Positions 1 to 11,276 of a stretch of DNA of 64,000 nucleotides are shown here, piece after piece. The translations under genes were made by a program, and so were the position numbers. The notes under the pieces were generated by a model. It made no database searches, was not told where the DNA came from, and saw only the letters and a list, made by a program, of their open reading frames with translations. The DNA lies in assembly GCA_032718475.1 (NCBI GenBank), contig JAUCBJ010004440.1, positions 1-64,000 on the forward strand. Reading direction: 5' to 3'. The stretch is from Nemertoderma westbladi. Taxonomy: Eukaryota; Xenacoelomorpha; Nemertodermatida; Nemertodermatidae. Numbering within the stretch: position 1 is the stretch's first letter; the number at the start of each line of letters is the position of its first letter.

Positions 1-250
1 TCCAATGTAACATAATTGAGGTTACGTTCGATTCGTAAAAACTATGTTACATTCGATCCTGATTAAGTTCGGTCTGTCACCCAAGTTGGATGCAGAGTGG
101 AAGTGGAAGTGCAGTGGAAGTTGGGTGTAGTGGGGTGGAACTGTGTGGGTGTAGTTGGCTGAAAGTTGGGTGTAGTTGGGTGAAAGTTGGGTGTAGTTGG
201 GTGTTTAGGCTGACCGTGTAACCAGTGTGCCAATGCCAGGTCGCCAGTAC
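1..250 (+). repeat. Left outer inverted arm of the 11-kb unit (copy 1, truncated by the window)
   Basis: Bases 1-100 (TCCAATGTAACATAATTGAG, then ATGTTACATTCGATCCTGAT) are the imperfect reverse complement of about 10515-10615. Bases 108-215 are a degenerate minisatellite of TTGGGTGTAG-type units. The reverse complement of that minisatellite lies at about 10031-10200 (CACCCAAC-type units). The two arms thus bracket about 10.6 kb. The small open frames here are by-products of the minisatellite. Confidence 0.75.
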
Positions 251-789
251 CAGTCGGGGAGAAGTTCAAAATTCAACTGAGTTGAAATTCAAAACTTTTT
301 TTTTTAAATTCAACTTTTAAGTTGTAAATTCAACTCTAAAATGGCAGGAGGCGCAGAAGGCCCCCAACCCAAGAAGTGACAGAAGTGGTGTTTTCATTGT
401 TTTTATGGATGTAACTCGAAAAATTAACCCTCATTACCGATGGAATAAAACCTTTCACCGTCGGGAACACTTTTTTTAAAACATTTTAAGTGATTACATT
501 TGTAAATTAGCTGAAATACTACGGCTGTACGGGAATTTATTAGATGTATTTAATTACCGCTGAACAGCTGAATGTCATAATTATTATACAATGGAATACC
601 AGTACTGCAGTAATGGATTCCAATTCTATATTTCAGTATTTCCAAAGCTACTCCAAAAGTTGAATTTTAAAAAAAAGTTGAATTTTAAACTCTAGAGCAC
701 TCCAAAAGTTGAATTTTAATTACAAGTTGAATTTTAAAAAATTAAGTTGAAATTTCAACTCAGTTGAAAATAGAACTTCTCCCTGACTG
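251..789. mobile_element. Non-autonomous element A, 5-bp TSD AGTAC (copy 1)
   Basis: Left end CAGTCGGGGAGAAGTTC and right end (read inward) CAGTCAGGGAGAAGTTC form terminal inverted repeats. AGTAC lies immediately outside both ends (246-250 and 790-794). Both ends carry subterminal AGTTGAATTT-type palindromic repeats. There is no coding sequence. CAG...CTG termini with a 5-bp TSD resemble the hAT5-type group; that assignment is inference. Confidence 0.85.
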
Positions 790-1402
790 AGTACTGCTGT
801 ACGCGTACGGCGTACGCTGTCGGCTGTACCTGACCCTGCTGCCCTGTCAGCCTGTACAGCAGTAGCCTACTGGCCTAACTGCAAAACTGCCTAACCACTG
901 ACTGACTGACTGAACCATACAACTGTACAACAGAAAAAAGAAACAGCTAACAGGCAGACAGGCTAATGCAATTTTTAAGGCACTTCCGTAATTGTTAAAC
1001 TAACAAATCGGCGACGGTTTTTATTTTTGCTGTCAGCTGTCAGGCTGTTTTGGGAGCGCCACGCGCCAAAGCAGGCGCGCTTTACGATTTTCGAGTGCGC
1101 CACCGCCACGCGCACGCGCCACATTGGTGCGCTTTTATTGCAAAGCGCGTCGGATTAGTCCGGCGTAACGTAAAGTGTATGGATTCCAGTCTGCCAGTCT
1201 GGCCTGGCCGGCAGACCGGTAGCCTAGCAGCCTAGTTACCGGTATCAAATCAACGAAAATGTCAATGTTTAGTCTGTTAGTTTTTCTAAAAAGTTTATTG
1301 CAGAATTAGGCCATACCAGCCTACTCTACCTGTCTACTGCAGACCTATACCTCCATGACCTCTGTACTGCTGTACTGTACAGCTCAGCAGCTGTAGGCCT
1401 AC
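790..1402. other. Spacer rich in short palindromes
   Basis: This stretch holds CTGTAC, GTACGC and TAGGCCTAC words and a GC-richer patch at 1035-1240. I see no element ends or convincing coding sequence. The 61-codon frame at 1050-1235 has no recognisable domain. The same stretch recurs at 11816-12428. Confidence 0.5.
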
Positions 1403-2145
1403 CAGTTGGGGAAAGATGCTTATTTAGGCAGTCCGGTCGGACTTCCTAAATAAGAACCGAGCTGCCTATATAGGCAGTTTTCGTCATTTTTTGGGATAAA
1501 TTTGATGATTTAAACCACTTAAACGAAAATTGGCATATGAAGAATTTTACATATTAGAGATATACCTGTCACTCAACTACTGAGAAAAAATTAGAAAAAT
1601 CTATCTAAGCTTCTTTGATCTATTATCAATATAAGATTGACAGTTTCAGTTTATTTGCCAATGGCTGAAAATCCCATGACTGTGGTGCCTAAAATAATAA
1701 CACCAGCATTGATAACGTGGTGCTTAAATAGGCAGTTCGCCCTCGTTTTGCTTGGAATTTTTTATTCGAACTGCCTATTTTAGAATGTCAGCTTCTTATT
1801 TAAAAGACTGAAAGATGATATGTGTATGTGTAGTAAGCTTCTTATTTAGGAACCGTTAGGCCCCGCGGCCATGTGATTTTTAGCCACTGGTAATTATACT
1901 AGAACTGCAAATCTTATATTGATATTAGATCAAAGAAGCTTAGATGGATTTTTCTAATTTTTTCTCAGTAGTTGAGTGACAGGTGTATCTCAATTACGTA
2001 AAATTCTTCATATGCCAATTTGCGTTTAAGTGGTTTAAATCATCAAATTCATCGCAAAAAACGACGAAAACTGCCTATATAGGCAGCTCGGTTCTTAATT
2101 AGGAAGTCCGACCGGACTGCCTAAATAAACATCTTTCCCCAACTG
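1403..2145. mobile_element. Non-autonomous long-TIR element E, 5-bp TSD CCTAC (copy 1)
   Basis: The terminal repeats start CAGTTGGGGAAAGATG on the left and CAGTTGGGGAAAGATGTTTA on the right (read inward). They continue for roughly 230 bp per arm, including the palindromic words CCTATATAGG and TCCGGTCGGA. CCTAC flanks both sides (1398-1402 and 2146-2150). A centre of about 270 bp (1640-1910) separates the arms. There is no coding sequence. Confidence 0.88.
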
Positions 2146-3375
2146 CCTACAGCTGCAGAGCTGTAGGGTAAACTGGGGTGAAGTGAGCTACTTTTGTAGT
2201 TTTTCGTGTTTTAAAAATAGTTACTTTCTCATTGAGGAAATACCAATGTATTCCTTTGTGCACTACATTATTGCTCTAAACAATCTCACAAAAATTATAA
2301 CATAATTTGCCTATTAAATAGTCAAATTATACCTTTTGTTTAGAGCACACAAGTAGCTCAATTTACCCCACTCATGGGGCAAAGTGAGCTAGCTCTAAAA
2401 TCATTTGCAAAACCATTTAACCCCAATCAGTGATTGCCTTATGAAAAAATCAAGAGATAATTTGCCTATTAAATAGGCAGATTATTTATTTTTTTTGACA
2501 TTTCGAATAGCTCACTTTACCCCACTCATGAGGCAAAGTGAGCTTCCCACGAAAATGAGGTCTAAAACCATTTTACCCCATTTAGTAATTTTCTGGTGGT
2601 AAAGTGAACCATTTTTTATGTTTTTAAAAAATAGATAAACCTACAGTAGGCTATACAGCTATAGGCCAACGAATTATGAATTATAGAATTACAAAATTAT
2701 TACATATTAGGCCCTATTACAGTATCGGTATTATAAATCTAAATAACCAACAAACAAACAATAAACCTGAATACAGTAGGCCTAGTAGTGGAAATTGTAG
2801 CACTACTGGTACTAATCTGCTGGCCTAAGACGTTTATTTATTAGACCGTCCTCGGGCCTGACCTGACAGCTAAAACCTAGAGTTAGGGCCTACCCGACAT
2901 CCCCAACAACATTCTGTTATAAATTAAGAGATAATAATGAAATATAAAATTTTCTAAAACATAAACAGCCAGTCGGTGAGAAGTCAAAAATTGGACTTCA
3001 AGTCCAATTTTAGACTTCAAGTCCAATTTTGGACTCCGAAGTCCAATATTGGACTTTAGTACAACTCCAAGTGTACACTACACATACAGTATATATCGGT
3101 ATTTAAATCAAAACTGCATCCCGCATCAGTACATACATATCATGCATATTACATAATTACAATGCAACATTATTTTAATGATCAAATTAATTATTCTAAG
3201 TATTATAAGCAGGGATCGCATACATACAGTCAGACATCAGTAGTTACTTTTTGCGGTAGTGGTATGACTTTGCGGTAGCCTTACTGCCTTAGCCAGTTAG
3301 GCAAAATTAAGAGTACTGTAAACTGTAACCTATTATGTTATTGAGTTAATGTTTATTGACTAATTGTTTTGATTA

Positions 3376-3772
3376 GGTTCACTGTGTCAAGTACAATGCA
3401 CACATCTCCAACCAGACGCTATATAACATGAGTTGATGTTGGAGGTGTCTCATTGGTTCCCCCAAGCTTGACACTAGAACAAAGCCGTCTCCGCTTTGCA
3501 GGACATTGCTTTCGCTGTGAGGACCAGCCAGTGCACCTCATGGAGTGAATAAGCATGGTGGACAGCCCATGACTTTCTTGAGACGCATCTTTCTTACTGT
3601 CTTAAAGGACACTGGCCTTGAAGATGCGGATGATTTAACAAATGTCATGGGTGGTATAAGGCTGTAAGGGAGTTGTGGAGGCGCAATTTTGTCAACAAGC
3701 CGGCACAGCATTCTTAATAGGGCCTATATATATAATGCAGCTGCAATGCAGCATGCCGATTGTAGTAGTAGT
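3376..3772 (+). pseudogene. 3' fragment of an RTE-like LINE (copy 1)
   Basis: From GTTCACTGTGTCAAGTACAA onward this matches the C-terminal coding end and 3' tail of the LINE on the minus strand at 43750-46804. It also matches the plus-strand fragment at 30622-31880. The frame is broken by small indels. The match ends near TGCAGCATGCCGATTGTAG. It is a 5'-truncated, dead insertion inside element B. Confidence 0.8.
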
Positions 3773-3840
3773 TGGTTTGAAAAGCCTGCTTCTGTATGTA
3801 TAAGCACATGCCCTATGTCTGTATGTGGTAATAGGTCTGT

Positions 3841-6463
3841 CAGTCAGGGAGATCATCAAATTTGAGAATACCTCAAATTTCAAATTATAGACCCAATTTT
3901 GGAATTACCTCAATTTTAATACAAGGTTAGGTTAATTCTCTAAATTTGAGTTATACCCCAAATTTGAATTTCATAGCAGCATAGTCAGATACAGACAGAA
4001 GTCATAGTTGCCCTAGTTCAGTAGTTGTTAGCTTGTTACTGTATTGCAAAGGTAAAAAAATAAACTGATGTAGGCCTAGGGTAGTGTCTAAGTGTTGTGA
4101 AATATAATATTTAAAATTAAAACATATTCAGTATTAGTTTAAAAAGGCTTATACTTAAAAAGGCTACTGGTAGGGGTGCAGTGGGGTGGCTGATCAGATG
4201 GTAGACATATAAAACGAAGTACAGAGCTTAAAGAACTTATATTTTTATATTGTTACTTTTTTGCTTGAATATGCCCTAAAATCGGGAGAAAAAGTAGTAG
4301 GCCTACTTTTTTTCCCCACTAATGGGGAAAAAGTTGTCCCCGTAATATCTGAATATTGTAACTTTTTGTTGGGCACAGCTTTTGCAAAGTCGGCAACACA
4401 GCAACCTGCAATAATATTGAATAATATTGCCACATAATAATGCACCATAGAGCCATAATTTTGCATTGATTTTACTTTTTCTCCCGGTAAAAAAAAGTAA
4501 AATAAAACATTGGCACTTGTGTCAAATAGGGCTGTAGGAGACCCTCCTAGCTCCTATTCTGCTAATCCTGAAATCACCAAAACTAAAGTCACTTTCACTA
4601 GTGTCCGGTTACAGGGTTAGCAAAGGAGCAGGTTACAGAGGTGAGTTGAAAGTAACCAAAAAACAATAAACAAGAGTTAGGAATATTGATATCACCTGCA
4701 CTAAATTTCAGCATTAGCTGGTGATTTCAGGATTAGCAGATTAGGATGGTCACCTATTTGATTTGACACAAGTGCCAAAATATTTTTGGTGGAATTTCTA
4801 AAATTTCATTGAAAGTGTTGATCAAAATTTTGGAATAAAAAGCAAAATCCATCCCTACACACTATCGACTATTGCAATGCAACTTTAGTGCCTGCAAGGT
4901 TTACTCCAGAAATGAGATAAAGCCTCGAGAATAGGTTGGTGAAAAAGGTTATACTTTTTGCCCAAGTTATAAATGATTCTGGTTCCTCATAAGGTCAATT
5001 TATAAGGATTTATGTATGTATAGTAGGCCTATAAACAAACAGTCACTTAGATTTCTAAAACATTTCAGATGTCTTGATAAGAAAGCAGAGTCTAAAGACT
5101 GTTTAAAAGACTAGCGATTAGTGATGAGATGATGATGTTTCTACTGTGTTCCAGGTCCAGCATGTTCCATATGTTAATGACCCTGATAAAGAAGAGGTGA
5201 TGTATGGAAAAAGCAGACCCAGACATGGCAGCATGGGCAGATGGGCGGGGCTTGGCCTTTGCTTCATAATTTTATATATATGGCCAGGTCATGATTGCAT
5301 TGGATGTCTGGATGTCTGGCTGGGATATTATGTTGCACATTGTTGTAATGGAGGATCAGGTTTAGATCTTTACATATAAGTTTAAAGCACATTATCAAAT
5401 TGAACTTTAATTGATGTATTATTGTATACTGCAGTAGGTGGTGGTTCCAACTTTAGAGTCTCCAGTTGCCAGTCATATAGAATAACTAACAAAAGAATCA
5501 AGTCCACATATATTGTATAAACCACGTCAACCTGTCAACCTTTGCGGCAACATTTGTCAGTTTGTCTGGGCTCCAAACTGATGGTACAGTATTCCAATTG
5601 ACAGATAGAGCTAGGACAGGCGAATATTACATAAGTCTTCAGGCTATCAGGAGAGGAATGGCTTCATTTGATATACAAAGTGTTAAAGAGGACACCAACA
5701 ACCAGAAAACATATTTTTTTCCGAAGATGTGTGATATGAATGATGAACAGAACAGATGAATGCCAGAATATGTAAACTTCCAAATTCTGGAATTGATTCA
5801 ACATCCACAAGATATAGTAGGTCTTCCTGTCCTGAGTCTGTGACTGTGCAGCTGTGTGAGCTTGAATCTCGCAACAGTGAGGATTTGGTCTACTGTCAGA
5901 CTGTTCTTCTTACCAACAGTAAGGCTGTAAGGATAGAGAATTTCTCTAGTCTTCTGCATTTTTCTCACCAATCACTAACGGAGTTAACAATCATTAAAGT
6001 TATTGACTGTAGTTACTGTGCTGTAAGGTTAAGCCTACCCTGCATACATGTCATGTCACAGGTTACACTGGTCACCCATTCTCACCAAGCTCTATAAGCA
6101 CTAAGCAGCAAAGCCTACTGCTACACCCTACTGCTGACAGGCTGGTGATGTTGTAAAGGCTGGCGAAATTTGAGGTTTTGTCTCAAATTTGAGGTTTAAC
6201 CTCAAATTTCAATTTTCGCCCCCAATAAAAGCATGTTTGCATCGGTGAAATATTTTATTGCATCGATAAAAGTTCTTATTTTACATTATATTTTAACATA
6301 TTAAAAGTAGAAGTTGCTCCAATAGTTTCCCTAAGTCGCAGCAACACTCGATATTATGAGCCTAAAAATACCTCAAATTTGAACAAAAAACCCCAATTTT
6401 CGACAGTCTATTACCAGAATTCGAAATTTGGGGTAACCCCAAAATTGATGATCTCCCTGACTG
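3841..6463. mobile_element. Element C nested in B, 5-bp TSD TCTGT (copy 1)
   Basis: Both ends start CAGTCAGGGAGATCATCAA. TCTGT lies at 3836-3840 and 6464-6468. The subterminal palindrome CCTCAAATTTGAGG is iterated at both ends (3855-3970 and 6165-6440). The interior holds a fragment shared with a SINE-like repeat (4350-4400) and one copy of the dispersed 50-bp core (4619-4671). Weak exon-like frames at 5156-5260 and 5560-5690 match nothing I recognise. There is no transposase. Confidence 0.88.
4350..4400 (-). repeat. SINE-tail-like fragment
   Basis: On the minus strand this carries TTGCCGACTTTGCAAAAGCT followed by CCCAACAAAAAGTTA. The same word follows the tRNA-like head at 60735-60805, where the reading is nearly identical. 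It is interpreted as the body of one SINE family. The duplicate is at 15376-15426. Confidence 0.5.
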
Positions 6464-7840
6464 TCTGTATGTGGCCGTTTATTGTTTTTACTTAGAAAAG
6501 CATTCCTCTGTAACCTGTTCCTTTCCCCCAATTGGTTCATGTTTCATTATGTGAAGACCCCAACACGTTAATCAGTTAATCCCCTTTCATTATCCAGCCG
6601 TTTTAAAATACCCTTCCTGTTGTATGGAAAAATTAGAAGAGATGGTGGTAGCATCAACTTGTAGTATTTCTTTCTGATAGGGCTCCCATAGGCTTAGACG
6701 AAATCGTAGCGTAGCTTGTACTGTAGTTAGCCTTAGCAGCAGCTGCAGTTGGCAAACCTGGCATTGCTACCAGTTTCCACCAAATATAATTTGTAATTAA
6801 ATATTTGTTGGAGTTGGAGCATAATCCAATCTAGTCCTAAAGACTCTAAAGTCCTGGGTACATAAGGCTGCAAGGTTAGACATAACATGAATGTAAACTA
6901 AACAATATACCGTACTAAAAAGTAAAGTACAAAGTACCTAGAATGCTAGAATGTACCATTATTTTCTAAGTACAGTACGCTGAAGATACATACAGTATAC
7001 AGAGAGCTGCAAAGGTAATTTTCCATAACTTAATACCTGTCTGGCTGTCTCTCATCTGTCATGCTTCATGTACCTTTAAGTTTGATTCTCAATGTCACGT
7101 CCAAAATTGGACTTAAAGTCCAATATTGGACTTTTGTAATAATTCAAAGCCTTATAAAAAAAGTTCCCCCTGGTGAATTTCAGGTCCCCCTGTTCAAAAC
7201 TCTTATTTTTTGATATACTTTCGATTAAAAAAATAAAATCCCGCCCGATCCAATTACCCAAGGCCCTGGAACAATTGGCTGATTTGAAGTCCAATATTGG
7301 ACTCACAGAAGTCCAAATTTGGACTTGAACTGGAGTCGAAGTCCAATTTTGGACTCAAGTCCAATTTTTGACTTCTCACCGACTGACAGCACCAAAATTT
7401 CAATAGCTCACTTTACCCCATTGCCAATATATTTAAGGGGTAAAGTGAACCAAATTAATTAATTAATTAAGTAAATAATTAGTTGTCGAATGACAAAAAT
7501 TGCACGGGATATCTCAAGTATCACGTATTTACCATTATTTGCGGTGATGACAACTCTCTATCTTAATTCGTTGTTTATTATTTTGTATTTTAAAATCAAT
7601 AACCAAAAAGTTTGTATGCATATGACTTTTCAACTTTTTTTTTCATATTTTGTAAAAAATTTAATTGCTTCGAAATTTCAAACTGTCGTAAGTTATTTTG
7701 TACATTAGATCAAAGCTAGGATATTTGTAGACATTATAATGATTTTAGAGAATGGAAATAATAAAAATTTCTATATTTAAAAAAATAAATTAAAAAATAG
7801 CTCACTTTACCCCTAGCTCACTTCACCCCAGTTTACCCTA

Positions 7841-8203
7841 TGCTGTAAGTAGAATGTAGGCTGGCAGCTGGTAGGACTACACTACTACACAGTACTGCAG
7901 TCTGCAGGTCTGGCAGTATATATCTGATATCAGTAGGCCTACTACATTACTGCTACTGCAGTACAGCAGTAGCCTACAGTGTACAGCAGTACAGCAGTAG
8001 GCTGGCTGGCTGGTAGGTTAGGCTGTTCCTGTCTGCCTACTGCAGTACTGCCTGTTAGGTTTAGGTACCGGTATATCTGATATCTGTAGGCCTCAGACAG
8101 TCAGATATCAGTATATTGCTGTATCTGTGTATTGCAGATTGACCTTACACCTTACAGCCTTACATCAGACTGCGGACTGTCAGATTACGACGTCACCAGT
8201 CTG
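7841..8203. other. Spacer rich in TACTGCAGTA/TAGGCCTA palindromes
   Basis: Dense short palindromes such as CTACTGCAGTAC, GTAGGCCTAC and GATATCAGTA lie between element D and the hAT element. No gene is seen. The duplicate is at 18867-19229. Confidence 0.5.
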
Positions 8204-9309
8204 CAGGGTTGGCAACCAATGGTTTTTCTGACCATTGGTTTTTTATGGTTTTTTGGTTTAACCAACTTTTAAAAAAAGGCGAAAAAATTGGTTTTTTATG
8301 GTTTTTCATAAAATTTTACAATTAACGCTGTAAATAATATAAATCAGACTGCACCCGACTGGCCACTGGTAGTCGCGTTTCTTTTTCATTTTGCACTGTT
8401 AGAATGAAAAAATTTCGAACACTTTGAGTTTTGCTCGCGTTTCTTTTTCATTTTGCACTGCTGCACTGTTACATGTAGAATGAAAAAATTTCGCTCACTT
8501 TGAGTTTTGCTCTTGTTTCTTTTTCATTTTGCACTCTTTAAGTTTTGCTCGCGTTTCTTTATCTTATCATTTTGCACTGCCGCACTGTTCAGCTGTTAGA
8601 ATGAACAAATTTCTCTCACTTTGAGTTTTGCTCGCGTTTCTTTTTCATCTGTTCATTTTGCAATGTTAATGAAAAGGTTTTGCTCGCTTCGCTGGCGTAT
8701 GTTTCTCGTTCTGTCATTTACATTGTTAAAATGTGGTGTGCGCGTTTTTTTTCGTGCATGCGCGGTATATTGTCCAATATTGCGCGGCTGAAAAATTGTG
8801 CGCAGGCGTTGTGCGCGGTTCAGTGGTGGTTTGCAGCCTGGCGTGCAGTGGAGCAGTGCAGACGTCTGGACGTTGGTATGCAGGTATGTATTTTTACGTT
8901 GTATGTTGTTAGTATTTTGTCACATGCTGACATGGGCTGATGGTGGATGGGTTGGATGAGAGTAAGCGTGGTAAGGACAGAACAGCTGAACAGACAGACA
9001 GAATAGCAGAAGAAACGCTTCAAACCAGCATACTGCTGTACTGTATGTGGCCTTATTCCAGTATTCTGTTATTCAGTTATTCCAGTATTTTGTTCTATTT
9101 GCAATTGGGCAAGCGCAAGCAGGCAAGGGTTGTACTGTCAGACAGTTGTAGGTTGGTCCTACATTTGTATGTATTGCTGTATTGGATTTAATTAAACCAC
9201 AGAAAAACCATAAAAAACCATAAAAAACCGAAAAAAACCATAAAAAACCAAACAATAAAACCAAAACCAAAAATTTTTTTTCAAAAAACCATGGTTTTTG
9301 CCATCCCTG
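8204..9309. mobile_element. Non-autonomous hAT element F, 8-bp TSD CCAGTCTG (copy 1)
   Basis: Left end CAGGGTTGGCAACCAATGG and right end (read inward) CAGGGATGGCAAAAACCATGG-type are hAT-like inverted repeats. The 8-bp target CCAGTCTG is perfect on both sides (8196-8203 and 9310-9317). Iterated AACCATAAAAAACC words occur at both ends. From 8373 to 8700 there is a degenerate tandem repeat of about 80 bp containing CGTTTCTTTTTCATTTTGCA. No transposase is encoded. Confidence 0.92.
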
Positions 9310-9347
9310 CCAGTCTGCCAGTTCACAGTCACAACTCAAAGGCTGCG

Positions 9348-9625
9348 TGGTAGGTGATACTAGATTTACTGAAAAGGCGCTCGGATTCTCTGAACTTCTT
9401 GGGTCGTCGATCGTTTTTAGTGTTTTTCGTGTTCGTAAGGTAGCGGTCCCAGCCCCGTATAATGTTCCCGTATTGGTGAGTATCCTCGAGGTAGGAACCT
9501 TCAAATGCGTAAATCTGACGCTCGAGGTTCGATAGCGTTTCGGCGATTTCGTTCTTACGTTTTATAAGTTCTGCGAGCTCCGCTCGTGTGTCGATGATTG
9601 CAGGAGGAACCTGGTTTTTGGACAT
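9348..9625 (-). pseudogene. MEAF6: MEAF6/EAF6-like fragment (N-terminal about 92 residues, truncated)
   Basis: MEAF6 (Eaf6) is a small coiled-coil subunit of NuA4, MOZ/MORF and HBO1 histone acetyltransferase complexes in the nucleus. The minus-strand frame from ATG 9625 reads through [37 protein letters not shown] and [13 protein letters not shown] to the basic stretch and [10 protein letters not shown]. These are near-diagnostic family motifs in family order. The frame has no stop, frameshift or intron over 92 codons, although vertebrate genes split this region between exons. Similarity ends at about 9348, exactly the breakpoint of the 11-kb duplication; the last codons read duplicated DNA. 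The usual C-terminal half is missing. It is best read as a captured or retrocopied 5' piece inside repeat DNA. A genuine 5' exon of an intron-poor gene is less likely. Confidence 0.82.
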
Positions 9626-9652
9626 GCCGTCTGGCCGTAGAGAAGCAACCAA

Positions 9653-10030
9653 TTACCGGTACGGGTAATGAATTGGGGTCTACTAATCTAATACTTTATT
9701 AAATAGATATTGGATATACCGATATAGTCTGTCAAAATACTAAAAAATTCAGAAATTTGCCGAGCAGCCTGTAGGCCTAGTTAGGCCTATCGGCAGACCT
9801 GTATGGCAGTATTGACTGATGGAATCCATCCAAAAAGTGCGCCGGTTAGCGCGCCGACCAATTTTTATGCGGGCCATGCAATTTCGAAGCTGCGAAGCAA
9901 ACCCCGCACAGCCGCACCAACGAAATTTTTAAGCGCGCCGCACATTGAAACAATTTTGAAGAGCGCCACGCCAATGCAATTTCAATTTTAAAGGAGTGTC
10001 AGAGTGTAACAGTGTGACAGTGTAGTGTAA
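9653..10030. other. Unassigned spacer next to the MEAF6 fragment
   Basis: This is sequence upstream of the MEAF6-like start (on its strand), so it may include 5' UTR or promoter of the captured gene. It has TAGGCCTA words and a GC-richer run near 9830-9970. I see no other coding sequence or element ends. Confidence 0.4.
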
Positions 10031-10657
10031 CCAGGGGTCAGCCTAAACACCCAACCACACCCAACTTTCACCAACTACTGTACACCCAACTATACCACCC
10101 AACTACACCAAACTTCCACCCAACTCTGCAACTACACCCAACTTCAACCCAACAGCATCCAACTTACACCAAACTATACTGTATGGCACCAAAATTCCAC
10201 AAATTACAATATGTAGCCTAAAGTAACAAACTCTGAACTTCTTTGAGGAATTGCTGATATATGAACTTTTAACAGTTGCATGTACTCGTACTCGTACTGT
10301 ATTTTGCCATCACTGCCCTGAAATTATGAAAATAAATGGGAATATGTCACACCCTTTAGGTGTGTTGCTACATAGTCGGATCCCAAGTGGGGTTTCCCAT
10401 CGGGCTTTAATGTGGATCACTTGGCGATGTGGGGTTTCATTATGGATGCTGTAATTTTGGGATGTTGATTTAATAATAATTTGTTAAATATTTGGTGCCA
10501 TACAGTAGGTATAGTTTGGTGTAAGTTGGATGGATACATGACCGAACGTAATCAGGATCGAATGTAACATAGTTATTTCGTATCGAACGTAACTGCAATT
10601 ATGTTACATTGGATCCTATAACTATGTTACATTCGATCTACAAATTACTAAGCTCGC
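10031..10657. repeat. Right outer inverted arm of the 11-kb unit
   Basis: CACCCAAC-type units (10031-10200) are the reverse complement of the TTGGGTG units at 108-215. Bases 10515-10657 are the reverse complement of the left arm at 10984-11130, including GATCGAATGTAACATAGTT and GGATCCTATAACTATGTTAC. This arm is absent after copy 2. Confidence 0.75.
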
Positions 10658-10983
10658 CACATTGCCATTTACAGATTTAAAGGAGCAGGTTACAGAGGCG
10701 TGTTGGGGGAACCAAAACAATAAACGAAAGTTAACAGATGTTACAAGATTATGCAGGTTACTTTTATTTAAATGCTGAAAGGAGCAGGTTACAGAGGCGT
10801 GTTGGGGGAACCAAAACAATAAACGAAAGTTAACACATGTTACAAGATTATGGAGGTTACTTAATTGGGTCTTTGGGTCTTTGTTTTATACTCACCAAAC
10901 TGTTTCTTCCTGTAAACAAACGAAGCATTTCATCGGTTAACTCCTGAAATCAAAACACAACTGAAATAAATGTATGTTACATT
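10658..10983. repeat. Spacer between units with a direct repeat of about 99 bp carrying the 50-bp core
   Basis: AAAGGAGCAGGTTACAGAGG begins near 10679 and again near 10778, each followed by AACCAAAACAATAAACGAAA and a similar tail, giving a period of about 99 bp. The remainder (10870-10983) is unassigned. Confidence 0.8.
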
Positions 10984-11276
10984 CGAGCTTAGTAATTTGT
11001 AGATCGAGTGTAACATAGTTATAGGATCCAATGTAACATAATTGAGGTTACGTTCGATTCGTAAAAACTATGTTACATTCGATCCTGATTAAGTTCGGTC
11101 TGTCACCCAAGTTGGATGCAGAGTGGAAGTGGAAGTGCAGTGGAAGTTGGGTGTAGTGGGGTGGAACTGTGTGGGTGTAGTTGGCTGAAAGTTGGGTGTA
11201 GTTGGGTGAAAGTTGGGTGTAGTTGGGTGTTTAGGCTGACCGTGTAACCAGTGTGCCAATGCCAGGTCGCCAGTAC
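10984..11276 (+). repeat. Left outer inverted arm of the 11-kb unit (copy 2)
   Basis: This starts CGAGCTTAGTAATTTGTAGA and continues through the sequence seen at position 1 in copy 1, followed by the TTGGGTG minisatellite. It shows that the arm extends at least 43 bp left of what copy 1 shows in this window. Confidence 0.75.

Larger units (their letters stand above)
2970..7385. mobile_element. Element B nested in D, 5-bp TSD ACAGC (copy 1)
   Basis: Both ends read CAGTCGGTGAGAAGTC and then CAAAAATTGGACTT, a perfect inverted repeat of about 30 bp. ACAGC lies at 2965-2969 and 7386-7390. The subterminal palindrome AAGTCCAATATTGGACTT is iterated at both ends (3000-3060, 7095-7135 and 7285-7370). 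Inside lie a LINE 3' fragment (3376-3772) and nested element C. Its terminal sequence is nearly that of element A, but its internal palindrome differs. Confidence 0.88.
2166..7838. mobile_element. Long-TIR element D with TA target duplication (copy 1), host of elements B and C
   Basis: Left end GGGTAAACTGGGGTGAAGTG and right end (read inward) GGGTAAACTGGGGTGAAGTG match perfectly. TA lies outside each end (2164-2165 and 7839-7840). The subterminal motif TAGCTCACTTTACCCC and its reverse complement is iterated near 2180, 2350, 2380, 2510, 7407, 7797 and 7815. TA duplication is typical of Tc1/mariner, but no transposase is present. The element is enlarged by the nested insertion B. Confidence 0.85.
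1..9347 (+). repeat. Tandem duplication, copy 1 (period 11,026 bp)
   Basis: Bases 1-9347 recur at 11027-20373 with a constant offset of 11,026. I compared landmarks along the whole length (element ends, target-site duplications, microsatellites and every open frame) and saw no difference. The match stops after GGCTGCG at 9341-9347: copy 1 continues TGGTAGG and copy 2 continues AGCAACA. The window opens inside the copy, so the true left edge is not visible. The unit contains nested transposon remnants and no recognisable intact host gene. It could be a very recent duplication, part of a longer array, or an assembly artefact. Confidence 0.95.

Noticed and set aside
5156-5690. Host exons in element C (frames with acceptor-like CAG at 5156 and a frame at 5562)
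   Set aside because: The translations have no recognisable domain and no consistent donor/acceptor pairing. They are kept only as a weak note.
9073-9535. Frames crossing the hAT end and the MEAF6 fragment
   Set aside because: They mix repeat and antisense sequence. Only the minus-strand frame from 9625 has family motifs.
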